Assembly: GCF_009870785.1 (NCBI RefSeq)
Contig: NZ_WTWX01000004.1
Coordinates: forward strand, 186,001-250,000
Length of the DNA: 64,000 bases
DNA from: Paenibacillus sp. An7
GTDB taxonomy: Bacteria; Bacillota; Bacilli; Paenibacillales; Paenibacillaceae
Reading direction: 5' to 3'
The notes beneath the pieces were generated by a model, which did not search any database, had not been told where the DNA came from, and saw only the letters and a program-made list of their open reading frames with translations. Positions 16,959 to 24,649 of this stretch are shown in pieces (position 1 is the stretch's first letter; each line of letters opens with the position of its first letter). Made by a program: the position numbers and the translations under genes.

Positions 16959-17207
16959 ATTGCACCTGTTTCTACTCCTGTGTTCTTGTGGCTCTTTTTA
17001 ATAATGCAACAAACGTCCATATATGTCTTGTGTTTCTCCATATTCATTTCTCTCTTCTTGTTTTATATTGAAAGCGTAACAAAAAAACGAAGAATACATT
17101 AGAAAACACTGTAATACAGGTGAAACTAAGCTTTAAACGACAGTGAGTCATACGTTACATCCTAACAAGTGAATATTTTTTAATTGCAGCTAAGGAGGAA
17201 TGAAAAA

Positions 17208-18506
17208 GTGGACAAAATTACATTTATCGGGGCAGGAAGCATCGTGTTTGCTAAAAATGTGTTAGGTGACTGTATGATGACCCCTGCTTTGCAAGGTTTT
17301 GAATTAGCTTTATTTGATATTAATCTAGAGCGACTGACGGACTCGGAGAAAATGCTGACTAATTTGAAAAAAAGCGTTGGTAGCACATGTAGGGTTACGG
17401 CCTACACCGATCGTAAGGAAGCACTGAGAGGTGCTAAATATGTGATTAATGCGATTCAAGTTGGCGGGTATGATCCTTGCACGATTACCGATTTTGAAAT
17501 TCCAAAGAAGTATGGTCTTCGTCAAACGATTGCCGATACCGTTGGCATCGGCGGCATATTCCGTAATCTGCGTACGATTCCAGTAATGATGGATATTGCT
17601 GCAGATATGCGGGAAGTATGTCCTGATGCCTTATTTTTGAATTACACGAATCCAATGGCTGTGCTTACGAATGTAATGAATACATACGGAGGAATTAAAA
17701 CAGTAGGATTATGTCATAGTGTGCAGGTCTGTGTACCTCATATGTTTGCACACCTTGGTATAGATCAAACGGGAGTACAGGCAAAGATCGCGGGAATTAA
17801 TCATATGGCATGGCTTCTGGAAGTAACGCGGGATGGGGAGGATTTATACCCCGAGATTAAGCGAAGAGCAGCAGAGAAACAGAAGGAATCTCATGGAGAT
17901 ATGGTTCGATACGAGATGATGCTGAAGTTTGGATATTACATCACAGAATCATCAGAGCACAATGCGGAATACCACCCTTACTTTATTAAAAAGAATTATC
18001 CGGAACTCATTGAAAGATTCCAAATCCCGCTTGACGAGTACCCGCGTAGGTGTGTAGAACAAATTGCAGGCTGGGAACGTATGCGGGATGAGATCGTAAA
18101 TAATGCGGAACTGAAACACCAGCGTACTCATGAATATGCTTCCTACATTTTAGAAGCAATTGAAACCGGTAATCCATATAAAATCGGCGGCAATGTAATG
18201 AACCACGGTCTTATTACCAATCTTCCGAAAGAAGCTTGTGTAGAAGTACCTTGTCTCGTGGATCGGAGTGGAATAAGTCCAACGTATGTTGGCGATCTGC
18301 CTCCGCAGTGTGCAGCGCTTAACCTGACGAATATTAATACACAGCTACTTACCATTGAAGCTGCGATGACAGGCAAGAAAGAACATATTTATCATGCAGC
18401 CATGCTCGACCCGCACACAGCAGCAGAGCTTTCGATGGATGATATCATAAGTATGTGCGATGAGTTAATAGAGGCTCATGGAGATTGGCTTCCTAGATAT
18501 AAATAA
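17208..18506 (+). CDS. GH4 alpha-glucosidase/alpha-galactosidase (NAD- and Mn-dependent)
   Basis: 432 residues from GTG at 17208, 9 nt after AAGGAGG (an open frame extends to a TTG at 17184 that lies before the ribosome site). GH4 hallmarks: the Rossmann motif GAGSIVFAKN at 8-17, NYTNPM at 145-150, metal ligand Cys169 in GLCHS and His199 in GINHM. GH4 enzymes cleave glycosides by transient NAD oxidation at C3; the CHS form of the metal motif is that of alpha-glucosidase/galacturonidase/MelA members. It is cytoplasmic. No sugar transporter lies next to it, so the natural substrate is uncertain; alpha-galacturonide fits the pectin theme but lies far from that island. Confidence 0.88.
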   Translation: MDKITFIGAGSIVFAKNVLGDCMMTPALQGFELALFDINLERLTDSEKMLTNLKKSVGSTCRVTAYTDRKEALRGAKYVINAIQVGGYDPCTITDFEIPKKYGLRQTIADTVGIGGIFRNLRTIPVMMDIAADMREVCPDALFLNYTNPMAVLTNVMNTYGGIKTVGLCHSVQVCVPHMFAHLGIDQTGVQAKIAGINHMAWLLEVTRDGEDLYPEIKRRAAEKQKESHGDMVRYEMMLKFGYYITESSEHNAEYHPYFIKKNYPELIERFQIPLDEYPRRCVEQIAGWERMRDEIVNNAELKHQRTHEYASYILEAIETGNPYKIGGNVMNHGLITNLPKEACVEVPCLVDRSGISPTYVGDLPPQCAALNLTNINTQLLTIEAAMTGKKEHIYHAAMLDPHTAAELSMDDIISMCDELIEAHGDWLPRYK

Positions 18507-18572
18507 GTCATTCTTAGCCAGATAGGAATAAACGAGATAACAAATCTGGTATTTAGAAAAGTATGGGAAGAA

Positions 18573-18617
18573 AAACAAGACTGTTCAGACATTTAGCCGT
18601 GTTAGAGCAGTCTTTTC
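18573..18617 (+). terminator. Intrinsic terminator after GH4 gene
   Basis: AAGACTGTTC / GAGCAGTCTT hairpin followed by a short T-run. Confidence 0.65.
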
Positions 18618-18619
18618 AG

Positions 18620-18647
18620 TTGACAATTTGTACGTACATATTACACA
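18620..18647 (+). promoter_or_regulatory. araM promoter with AraR-like operator in the spacer
   Basis: TTGACA at 18620-18625 and a weak TACACA -10 at 18642-18647 (16-bp spacer). The spacer is almost filled by ATTTGTACGTACATAT (18626-18641), which fits the B. subtilis AraR operator pattern ANTTGTNCGTACAANT with one mismatch. A repressor bound here would block polymerase directly. Confidence 0.55.
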
Positions 18648-18686
18648 CTGGAGAGTGAATTCATCTTACAGGAGGCGTTTATAGTC

Positions 18687-19838
18687 ATGGATATGAATGA
18701 ACGTATAGAAAGATGGAATGAAGAGGCGAGTTATTGTGAATGTGGCTCAGCACATTATAAAGTGAATATTCAGATTTTTATGGAAAAAGGGGCGCTGAAT
18801 AAGATTGCACCCTATGTGGTGAGTCAAGGTTATAAACAGGTCAGTGTCGTTTACGATGAAAATACAGGAGAGGCTGCGGGAAGAAAAGTTACTGCTCTTC
18901 TTGGAGATGCCGGCCTTACCGTAAGTGAAGTACTTTTTAACCCTAATAAGGCAGGAGATGTCATTGCTGACGAAGCATTTATTGTAGAGCTGCTTCTGGC
19001 TCTCTCCCATAGCAGTGAGGCGGTTCTTGCCGTAGGATCCGGTACTATTCATGATCTGGTAAGGATCGTATGCTTTAAAATGAAGATTCCGTTCATTTCT
19101 GTTCCGTCCGCAGCTTCCGTAGATGGATTTACTTCTGCAGGAGCGCCCCTGGTTATCCGAGGGGTGAAACAAACGTATCAGGCGACAGCACCCCGTGCTA
19201 TTTTTGTGGATCTAGAAGTTTTGTCTGCGGCTCCCCAGGTACTGACGGCCGCTGGTTTTGGTGATATGCTGGGTAAATTTACTTCACTTGCAGATTGGAA
19301 AGTGTCGCGCGATCTCGGCAAAGAACCATTTTGCCCGCTCGCTTATCAATTGACAGAGGAAGCTCTACATCGGTGTGTTCTTCATGTGGATGATATTGCA
19401 AAAGGGAGCGAGAAAGGCGTATCGATCTTGATGGATGCCCTTATTGTATCTGGGATTTCGATGCTAATGATTGATCACTCTCGCCCAGCATCAGGAGGAG
19501 AACATCATATTTCTCATCGTCTCGAAATGAAATTTATGGAGCAGGGAAGACAACCTATTCTTCATGGAGCAAAGGTAGGGGTAGCTTCTGCGCTGCTAAC
19601 TGATATCTACCGCGATTTATATCAAGCAGAGAATGTCTCTGCCTTCGGTGCGTATAAAGATTTGCCGCAAAGAGAGCAGATGCAGGGTTGGCTTAGCAAA
19701 GTGGGAGGGCCAGCAACACTTGCAGACATGGATGTATCAGAAGCTGAATTTAAAGAGGCAATGGCTAGCGCTCACACCTTGAGACCCCGATATACGGGCT
19801 TGACGTATCGAAATGAGAAAGTGGTTCCTAATATGTAA
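18687..19838 (+). CDS. araM: Glycerol-1-phosphate dehydrogenase [NAD(P)+]
   Basis: 383 residues of the iron-type alcohol dehydrogenase fold. Cofactor-binding GSGTIHDLVR is at 118-127 and PSAASVDGFTSAGAP at 140-154; metal ligands fit Asp193 (GFGDML), His273 (GGEHH) and His293 (LHGAKVG). AraM/EgsA reduces dihydroxyacetone phosphate to sn-glycerol-1-phosphate, the archaeal-type stereoisomer that in Bacillus feeds PcrB-made heptaprenylglyceryl phosphate. AGGAGG lies 10 nt before ATG. In B. subtilis the gene belongs to the arabinose operon; here it is monocistronic but keeps an AraR-like box in its promoter. Confidence 0.88.
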   Translation: MDMNERIERWNEEASYCECGSAHYKVNIQIFMEKGALNKIAPYVVSQGYKQVSVVYDENTGEAAGRKVTALLGDAGLTVSEVLFNPNKAGDVIADEAFIVELLLALSHSSEAVLAVGSGTIHDLVRIVCFKMKIPFISVPSAASVDGFTSAGAPLVIRGVKQTYQATAPRAIFVDLEVLSAAPQVLTAAGFGDMLGKFTSLADWKVSRDLGKEPFCPLAYQLTEEALHRCVLHVDDIAKGSEKGVSILMDALIVSGISMLMIDHSRPASGGEHHISHRLEMKFMEQGRQPILHGAKVGVASALLTDIYRDLYQAENVSAFGAYKDLPQREQMQGWLSKVGGPATLADMDVSEAEFKEAMASAHTLRPRYTGLTYRNEKVVPNM

Positions 19839-19892
19839 TAAATGATTGAACATCTGTAATGCAGACCCTAATTTTTTAAGGAATGTGGTACA

Positions 19893-19908
19893 AATTGTGC
19901 GTACAATT
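19893..19908 (+). promoter_or_regulatory. AraR-like operator downstream of araM
   Basis: AATTGTGCGTACAATT matches ANTTGTNCGTACAANT at every fixed position. It is 55 bp beyond the araM stop, between araM and the shared terminator, with no start codon or promoter belonging to it that I can see. Confidence 0.45.
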
Positions 19909-19911
19909 ATT

Positions 19912-19968
19912 AAAAAAGGATGTTCCAAGCCAGAGTATTGCATGATCTGCCTTGGAACATCCTTATGT
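19912..19968 (-). terminator. Intrinsic terminator of the tandem-HTH gene
   Basis: AAGGATGTTCCAAG / CTTGGAACATCCTT hairpin. On the reverse strand it is followed by TTTTTT, so it serves the gene ending at 19976 and may also stop araM transcripts. Confidence 0.75.
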
Positions 19969-19975
19969 ATTCAGT

Positions 19976-20566
19976 CTATGAATTTTGTTTTAATATGGCA
20001 TCCGCAAATAAAATGGATTTTGGAATTTTAAAAAATTGCTCTGCCTGCTCTTGGAATGCCGGTGAAGGCAACGTTCCTTGATGAAGCCATTTGCGGAAGG
20101 TTCCTGGATGTACGCCGATCCAGTGACTTACGTCCGTTACGGACAAATCATGTACCATACAGAGCCCCGTAAGAATGCGATTGCTCACAGGTGAACGGGT
20201 CACTGTCCGTTTCATAAACCGAGAAGCTTCGGGCTGACAAATGACAGGACTTGTACGAATTACTTCTTCATTGAACAAAATGTGGCGCGGATAACCAAGC
20301 AACTGACATACCTTTTCGAGATTGGTATTTCCAGGAATACGACCTTCATATACCCATGCGCTTACACTGCGGGAAGATATGGATAAATCTTCTGCTAATT
20401 GAGACAATTTAATGTCATTAGCCATGAGAACAGCAAGCAAAATTCGATTGCGGACTTGACAGCGAGTCGGTCTGCGGAAACGCTTAACGCGGACGCCTTT
20501 TCCTAGATATTTGCGGTTGATCAGAGACCAGGCCTGGATTGAGTGTTGATCTTGTTGTTTAGGCAT
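19976..20566 (-). CDS. Tandem helix-turn-helix (XRE-like) regulator
   Basis: 196 residues made of a basic N-terminus and two similar XRE-like units, at about 40-105 and 127-190. Each has the order NRIL, a five-helix DNA-binding core, and an ending like PRHILFNEEVI or PKSILFADAIL. The units therefore arose by internal duplication, and a single chain would bind two adjacent half-sites. I do not recognise a named orthologue. It is divergent from a holin-like gene across a 337-bp AT-rich region that contains a composite palindrome at 20619-20640, a plausible operator for autoregulation. Confidence 0.7.
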   Translation of the reverse strand: MPKQQDQHSIQAWSLINRKYLGKGVRVKRFRRPTRCQVRNRILLAVLMANDIKLSQLAEDLSISSRSVSAWVYEGRIPGNTNLEKVCQLLGYPRHILFNEEVIRTSPVICQPEASRFMKRTVTRSPVSNRILTGLCMVHDLSVTDVSHWIGVHPGTFRKWLHQGTLPSPAFQEQAEQFFKIPKSILFADAILKQNS

Positions 20567-20903
20567 ATTTCCTCCGATTTTTTAATCAAATACTACAACA
20601 AGTAATGTTCACTTTCAAGTATACTGTTAACAGCGTATACATGACCTTTTTATATGTGATAAGTCCTTGTTAGGTGAATAATGCACTATTTTTCGATCCA
20701 TATAATGTATATTATATCTATTTTATAGGATGTTTTTATGCGTTTTTTTTATTTCACCCATAAAAAATAGGTCTAAAATACTAATTTTATCTTTCGTAAA
20801 AACCATATTTATTTTCTTGTTCTATACTAAGTAGTTGAAAGCACTGTCAAATTTTATCTATTTTCATAGATTAATAGGAAGGAGGAAAGAAGGGGGGCTG
20901 AAA
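20567..20903. promoter_or_regulatory. Divergent promoter region with composite palindrome
   Basis: AT-rich region between the tandem-HTH gene and the holin-like gene. At 20619-20640 two GTATAC hexamers flank the perfect palindrome CTGTTAACAG (20624-20633), giving a 22-bp near-symmetric site about 55 bp from the regulator start. TATAAT-like tracts near 20700-20720 could serve the rightward gene. No coding sequence seen. Confidence 0.5.
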
Positions 20904-21404
20904 GTGAACCCAGCACTGATTAATGTAGGTTTCGTAGGAATGTTGTTTACGTATGCGTTTGGGGGCTGGTCTGAAGTCTTGATTTTCTTGTGTATTGCTA
21001 TGGCCGTAGACTATATAACAGGTGTAGTAGCTGCAATCAGAACAGGAAATAAACTGAACAGTGAAATCGGTCATTGGGGACTGTGTCGTAAAGGGTTAAT
21101 CCTGCTTGTAATTCTCATTGCCAATCAATTAGATCTGTTGATGAATACGGATATGATAAAAGGAGGAGCCATTTATTTTTATTTGGCCAATGAACTGATC
21201 TCGATCACTGAAAATTATTCTCGTATTGGTTTTCCTCTCCCGAAAATCTTAAAAAAAGTTATTTGTGTTTTGAAATCGCAGTCAGATGAAGAAGAAAAGA
21301 AAGAAAAAGAATCGAATGAAGAGATGACGAGAAAGACGAACACTGTGCAAGATTTAGCAGATAAAGATAGAGAAGCAGAATCGGAAAAAGACTCCAAAAA
21401 GTAA
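20904..21404 (+). CDS. Phage holin / toxin-secretion family protein
   Basis: 166 residues from GTG at 20904, after a purine-rich AGAAGGGGGG site (the frame is open back to 20835). Three or four membrane helices (about 8-45 and 65-85) with the family block AVDYITGVVAA and GLCRKG match the phage_holin_4 / TcdE-UtxA group, small membrane proteins that release endolysins or toxins. The C-terminus (about 120-166) is a very charged Glu/Lys-rich tail. No endolysin or phage structural gene is nearby, so this is a lone holin, perhaps a domesticated prophage relic controlled by the divergent regulator. Confidence 0.75.
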   Translation: MNPALINVGFVGMLFTYAFGGWSEVLIFLCIAMAVDYITGVVAAIRTGNKLNSEIGHWGLCRKGLILLVILIANQLDLLMNTDMIKGGAIYFYLANELISITENYSRIGFPLPKILKKVICVLKSQSDEEEKKEKESNEEMTRKTNTVQDLADKDREAESEKDSKK

Positions 21405-21421
21405 ATATCGAAGACTTGTTA

Positions 21422-21455
21422 AAGGACTATCTCTTCGTAGATGGAGCCTTTTTTT
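21422..21455 (+). terminator. Intrinsic terminator after holin gene
   Basis: AAGGACTATCT / AGATGGAGCCTT imperfect hairpin followed by TTTTTTT. Confidence 0.6.
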
Positions 21456-21577
21456 ATTCTCTTTAGAGAAACGAGGCTGATAATTTTCCAATGTTCGCTT
21501 GTTTATGATATATTTTTTGTAACGTATCTAAACAACTGATATATAAGAACTATTTATACACAAAGGAGCCGATATAT

Positions 21578-21865
21578 ATGATTAAACACATTGTATTCTT
21601 CAAACTAAAAGATCGTTCAGAGGAAGGAATTCAGCGTACGGCTGAAATTCTTCGCAGCATGGATGGAAAGATAGAATTTGTAAGATCTTTGGAAATTGGC
21701 GTAGATGTCCTAAAAACAGAGCGTTCTTTTGACATATCCCTAACGGCAGTAGTTGATTCCCTAGAGGATCTAGAGGCTTATCAAGTTCATCCTGTTCACC
21801 AAGAAATTATCAAACATATGAGTGAAGTCAAAGACTCTGCTGTTGCAGTGGATTACGAAGTGTAA
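21578..21865 (+). CDS. Dabb-domain stress-responsive A/B barrel protein
   Basis: 95 residues opening with IKHIVFFKLKDRS, the typical first strand of Dabb (dimeric A/B barrel) proteins, and holding the conserved YQVHPVHQEI block near 69-78. It is a small cytoplasmic protein of unknown biochemical role; plant relatives are stress-induced. Its start follows AAAGGAG. It is followed by a 42-codon membrane protein and a DUF86 gene, which may form one unit. Confidence 0.85.
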   Translation: MIKHIVFFKLKDRSEEGIQRTAEILRSMDGKIEFVRSLEIGVDVLKTERSFDISLTAVVDSLEDLEAYQVHPVHQEIIKHMSEVKDSAVAVDYEV

Positions 21866-21902
21866 GACCATATCTTAACAAGTAGAGAGAGGGAACTTAC
21901 AA

Positions 21903-22031
21903 GTGGGCGATTTAAAAGATGTAATGGAAACCATGTTTATACTGATCGTCATTTTAATCGCATGTCCTGTCATGCTCATCTGGTTAAAGCGGAAAAACAA
22001 ACGTAACCGACAACATACGAAACGGATGTGA
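21903..22031 (+). CDS. Small single-pass membrane protein (42 aa)
   Basis: GTG at 21903 after GAGAGAGGG opens a 42-residue frame: an acidic N-terminus, a helix of about 20 hydrophobic residues (METMFILIVILIACPVMLIW core) and a basic tail rich in Lys, Arg and Asn. It ends at TGA 22029-22031, 5 nt before the next start. Gene-like layout (ribosome site, membrane helix, positive-inside tail, tight spacing) supports it being real. Function unknown. Confidence 0.55.
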   Translation: MGDLKDVMETMFILIVILIACPVMLIWLKRKNKRNRQHTKRM

Positions 22032-22036
22032 CTTCG

Positions 22037-22480
22037 ATGTACTACGTAAATATAGATCAAATCAATTTGCGCCTTAACAGTGTTCCTGAAATTACAGCTG
22101 CACTTAGGGAAGTTTCTTCTAATTGGGATGGAAGCCTGCTTTACGGCATGGTTCAGGAAAGAGCACTTCATCTGGCTATAGAGACGGTGACAGACATTGG
22201 AAGTTACCTCATTGATGGTTTTATTCTTCGCGATGCGAGCAGTTATGAAGATATTGTTGAAATTGTTCATGAAGCAGGAGCTTTTGACGAAGAGAGTTAC
22301 CGTTTATTTATGAAGCTTGTATCTCTTCGTAAACCGCTCGTTCAGGATTATTATGCCTGGGATCGGACAAGTCTTCATGAGATGACAGTACAGCTACCTG
22401 CTGTATTGGACCGTTTTGGAGAGCAGGTTCGTGCATATCTTGAGCTTGAACTTGGACCGTTTCAGAAAGCCAGAAGCTAA
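22037..22480 (+). CDS. DUF86 / HepT-like protein without the usual catalytic His
   Basis: 147 residues from ATG at 22037. The helical layout ERALHLAIETVTDIGSYLID and LRKPLVQDYYAWD matches DUF86 (HepT) proteins, the toxin half of MntA-HepT pairs, whose hallmark is R-x4-6-H in RNxLVHxY. Here the segment reads RKPLVQDYY with Gln at the His place, and no MntA-like nucleotidyltransferase lies alongside. It is therefore probably a housekeeping YutE-type member rather than an active toxin. It sits 5 nt after a small membrane protein gene. Confidence 0.78.
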   Translation: MYYVNIDQINLRLNSVPEITAALREVSSNWDGSLLYGMVQERALHLAIETVTDIGSYLIDGFILRDASSYEDIVEIVHEAGAFDEESYRLFMKLVSLRKPLVQDYYAWDRTSLHEMTVQLPAVLDRFGEQVRAYLELELGPFQKARS

Positions 22481-22544
22481 TAAAAAGGTATCCAAGAATT
22501 ATTAACGTTAGTAAAAGCAGTACCTTTCTTCAGGAGGAATCGTC

Positions 22545-23468
22545 ATGTCAGTTTCACAAAATACAGATCAAAAACAGAATTCAGGGTTTCACCCAGTATA
22601 TATGGTCGAGCTATTGTTTAAAGAACGTCCTGTATTTCGTGAGGAAAAATTAATGGAAGTGATGCGGCGAATAACCGGGAATGCCCGCGTGCTTAAGAAA
22701 CGTTTAAAAGATGGAGCGGCAGTCCCTTTGGGAACTTCACCTTCGTCAAGCGGAGTTTCCGAGACAGAAGAGCAGGAACCTCTACTCATTATGCATACAG
22801 AGTTCATGGTACCATTTGAGGATGGCACGGTTCCTGCACAGACTTGTATTTTACCGGTCCAAGAAATCACAGACAAAAATCGATTTAAAGGATCATTAGA
22901 GCAGTCATGGCACTGGAAAGAAGCTATAGGTGTTATTGGTGAGTGTAAATACCAGCTTCGAATTCATGACTTGTTTACAGCAGCACTGCCTCACAAAGAA
23001 CGGTTACAGCTCTTTCAGCAGGCACTCCGTGCTGTACTTGAGGTTGCCCCTTGTGACGCGCTTTACTTCTATGGCAGTGACAAGGTTGTTGAACCTGGTG
23101 CCTATACGCAGGCTTTGCAGAATGGAGATCATCTCTACGGTGCGATGAATGTTCGTTTGTATCAAGCGGGCGGAACGGAGGCTCGCCGAGAACTCGTGAT
23201 GGATACGGTGGGGCTTTCTTCACTTGGTGTTCCGGATTTTCAGTGTCACTTCTCGGGTCTCGATCCCGACAAAGTAGCACAAACGCTGTTTGGTGCAGCT
23301 TATTATCTATTTGATCAAGGAGATGTTATTCTCGACGGTCAGTTACTGGGTACAGCGGATTCCCAGCGCTGGCGGTGTGAGCATCAGGAATCGATTGTAT
23401 CGCCTAGAAGGTATGTTATTGATCTCGATCCAGGGGCTCCCTATTACGCTGGTCAAATCGAGCCGTAA
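22545..23468 (+). CDS. DUF4261 domain protein
   Basis: 307 residues from ATG behind CAGGAGGAAT. The first half is variable; the second half (about 160-300, including CDALYFYGSDKVV, and MDTVGLSSLGVPDFQCHFSG in two blocks) has the look of the DUF4261 family found in Firmicutes and in some enterobacteria. The protein is soluble with no signal peptide. Biochemical role unknown. It is followed after 107 bp by the DUF948-YtxH pair, whose ribosome site may be folded when transcripts start upstream. Confidence 0.7.
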   Translation: MSVSQNTDQKQNSGFHPVYMVELLFKERPVFREEKLMEVMRRITGNARVLKKRLKDGAAVPLGTSPSSSGVSETEEQEPLLIMHTEFMVPFEDGTVPAQTCILPVQEITDKNRFKGSLEQSWHWKEAIGVIGECKYQLRIHDLFTAALPHKERLQLFQQALRAVLEVAPCDALYFYGSDKVVEPGAYTQALQNGDHLYGAMNVRLYQAGGTEARRELVMDTVGLSSLGVPDFQCHFSGLDPDKVAQTLFGAAYYLFDQGDVILDGQLLGTADSQRWRCEHQESIVSPRRYVIDLDPGAPYYAGQIEP

Positions 23469-23512
23469 GTGGTTTTGAATAAATAATTCTCCGTAAGTGT
23501 GTCAAGTCAAGC

Positions 23513-23569
23513 TCCTCCTGCTTATAATGCGGTAACAAGAGATGGGCATTCGCCCGGATAGCAGGAGGA
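23513..23569 (+). promoter_or_regulatory. Hairpin covering the DUF948 ribosome binding site
   Basis: TCCTCCTGCT (23513-23522) and AGCAGGAGGA (23560-23569) are perfect complements, and GGGC/GCCC (23544-23555) forms an inner stem. The right arm is the Shine-Dalgarno sequence of the next gene. A TATAAT at 23523-23528 sits between the arms, so a transcript starting there would escape the structure. Confidence 0.5.
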
Positions 23570-23575
23570 AGGAAT

Positions 23576-24037
23576 ATGATGGAATGGAGTGTGGCTGTTG
23601 CTGCGGGAGTGTTTGTTATCCTCTCCGCCTTCATGATTGCGGTGCTTATGAATCTGCGAAGACTCATTAAGCAGTTACAAGGCACCGCCTTACAGATGGA
23701 AGAACGAGCGCGTTTATTAACCGTGGAGGCAGTTCAGCTGCTTCAAAGAACGGATCATACGGTGCTCATGATGCAGGAGCATCTCCGTAAGTCAGCTTCT
23801 TTTATGGAATCCATGGAAGCAGCGGGAACGGTGATTAAATCGACGACGCAGCAGGTTGATAACATCAGCTCTGCCATTACCCATTCTGTTATGCAGCATG
23901 TACAGCATGCTCATGAAGAGAATCAGCAGCGTATGAGTCCATTGTTTCGTTCTCTTGATGCCGGACTGACCTTATGGTCTGCCTGGCAGCGTTTCTCCAA
24001 AGCGTCCGGTGATCCGACCCAGGGTGAGAAGGAGTGA
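23576..24037 (+). CDS. DUF948 membrane-anchored protein
   Basis: 153 residues from ATG following AGGAGGAAGGA. A membrane helix at about 6-27 is followed by a long amphipathic coiled-coil region (28-120), as in DUF948 proteins that pair with YtxH in Firmicutes. It is a bitopic protein probably involved in envelope or stress responses; no enzymatic motif. It ends 8 nt before ytxH, so the two are cotranscribed. Confidence 0.8.
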   Translation: MMEWSVAVAAGVFVILSAFMIAVLMNLRRLIKQLQGTALQMEERARLLTVEAVQLLQRTDHTVLMMQEHLRKSASFMESMEAAGTVIKSTTQQVDNISSAITHSVMQHVQHAHEENQQRMSPLFRSLDAGLTLWSAWQRFSKASGDPTQGEKE

Positions 24038-24044
24038 GCTTGTC

Positions 24045-24401
24045 ATGAATGAGAAAAACAAAGGTTTGCTATGGGGAACATTAATTGGAAGTATTGCAGG
24101 TTCAATTACTGCGCTGCTCTTCGCGCCTAAAGCAGGAACAGAACTGCGTCAAGATATTTCAGATGGTGCAAAGCTGGTTACAGAAAGAAGTCAAGACCTG
24201 GCAACTAAAATCACGGATCAAAGTTCTCAGTTTTCTGCTAAAGTTGTGGAGAAGACAGAAGGAATCATTCAAGAATTCCGTTCAATCGGTAAAACAAAAC
24301 CGGTGTTCGTAACGGTATCATCCCTCAGCAGCGAGGAAGAAGAAGCTAATTTAGAGGAATCTATTCTAGCCGAAATTAATAAAATTAATGAGAGTAAGTA
24401 A
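24045..24401 (+). CDS. ytxH: YtxH-family general-stress-like protein
   Basis: 118 residues from ATG at 24045, behind AAGGAG. It has the YtxH/gas-vesicle GvpP-like opening: a short glycine-rich membrane helix (GTLIGSIAGSITALLFAP, 9-26) followed by KAGTELRQDI and an amphipathic helical tail. In B. subtilis YtxH belongs to the SigB/SigH stress operon; molecular role unclear. An earlier in-frame start at 24009 would overlap DUF948 and lacks a ribosome site. Confidence 0.85.
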   Translation: MNEKNKGLLWGTLIGSIAGSITALLFAPKAGTELRQDISDGAKLVTERSQDLATKITDQSSQFSAKVVEKTEGIIQEFRSIGKTKPVFVTVSSLSSEEEEANLEESILAEINKINESK

Positions 24402-24474
24402 TTTATAACTTAGTTATATACATTAGTTATAACTTAGGATTCCATAAGAATTCATGATTAAGCTGCGTAGCTGA

Positions 24475-24536
24475 AAAAAGGTCTGTGACTTCTTCCTGCG
24501 GTTCATTACTGTAGGAAGAAGTCAGGCCTTTTTGTA
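24475..24536 (+). terminator. Intrinsic terminator after ytxH
   Basis: AAAAAGGTCTGTGACTTC pairs with GAAGTCAGGCCTTTTT; the hairpin is long and followed by a T-run. Confidence 0.8.
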
Positions 24537-24649
24537 CTGTGGAATTGTTGAAGGCTTGTGTGAAATGGAGTAAGATGTAGGTACCTTTTTGCCAAGTGAA
24601 TCATAATGTAAAGGTGAAAAGAAGGGAAATTATTGAAGAAGGAAGCGGT

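Noticed and set aside
20904..21404. Prophage
   Set aside because: Only one holin-like gene and one duplicated HTH regulator; no integrase, capsid, tail, endolysin or att repeats in the window.
22037..22480. MntA-HepT toxin-antitoxin pair
   Set aside because: The catalytic His is replaced and no nucleotidyltransferase lies beside it.
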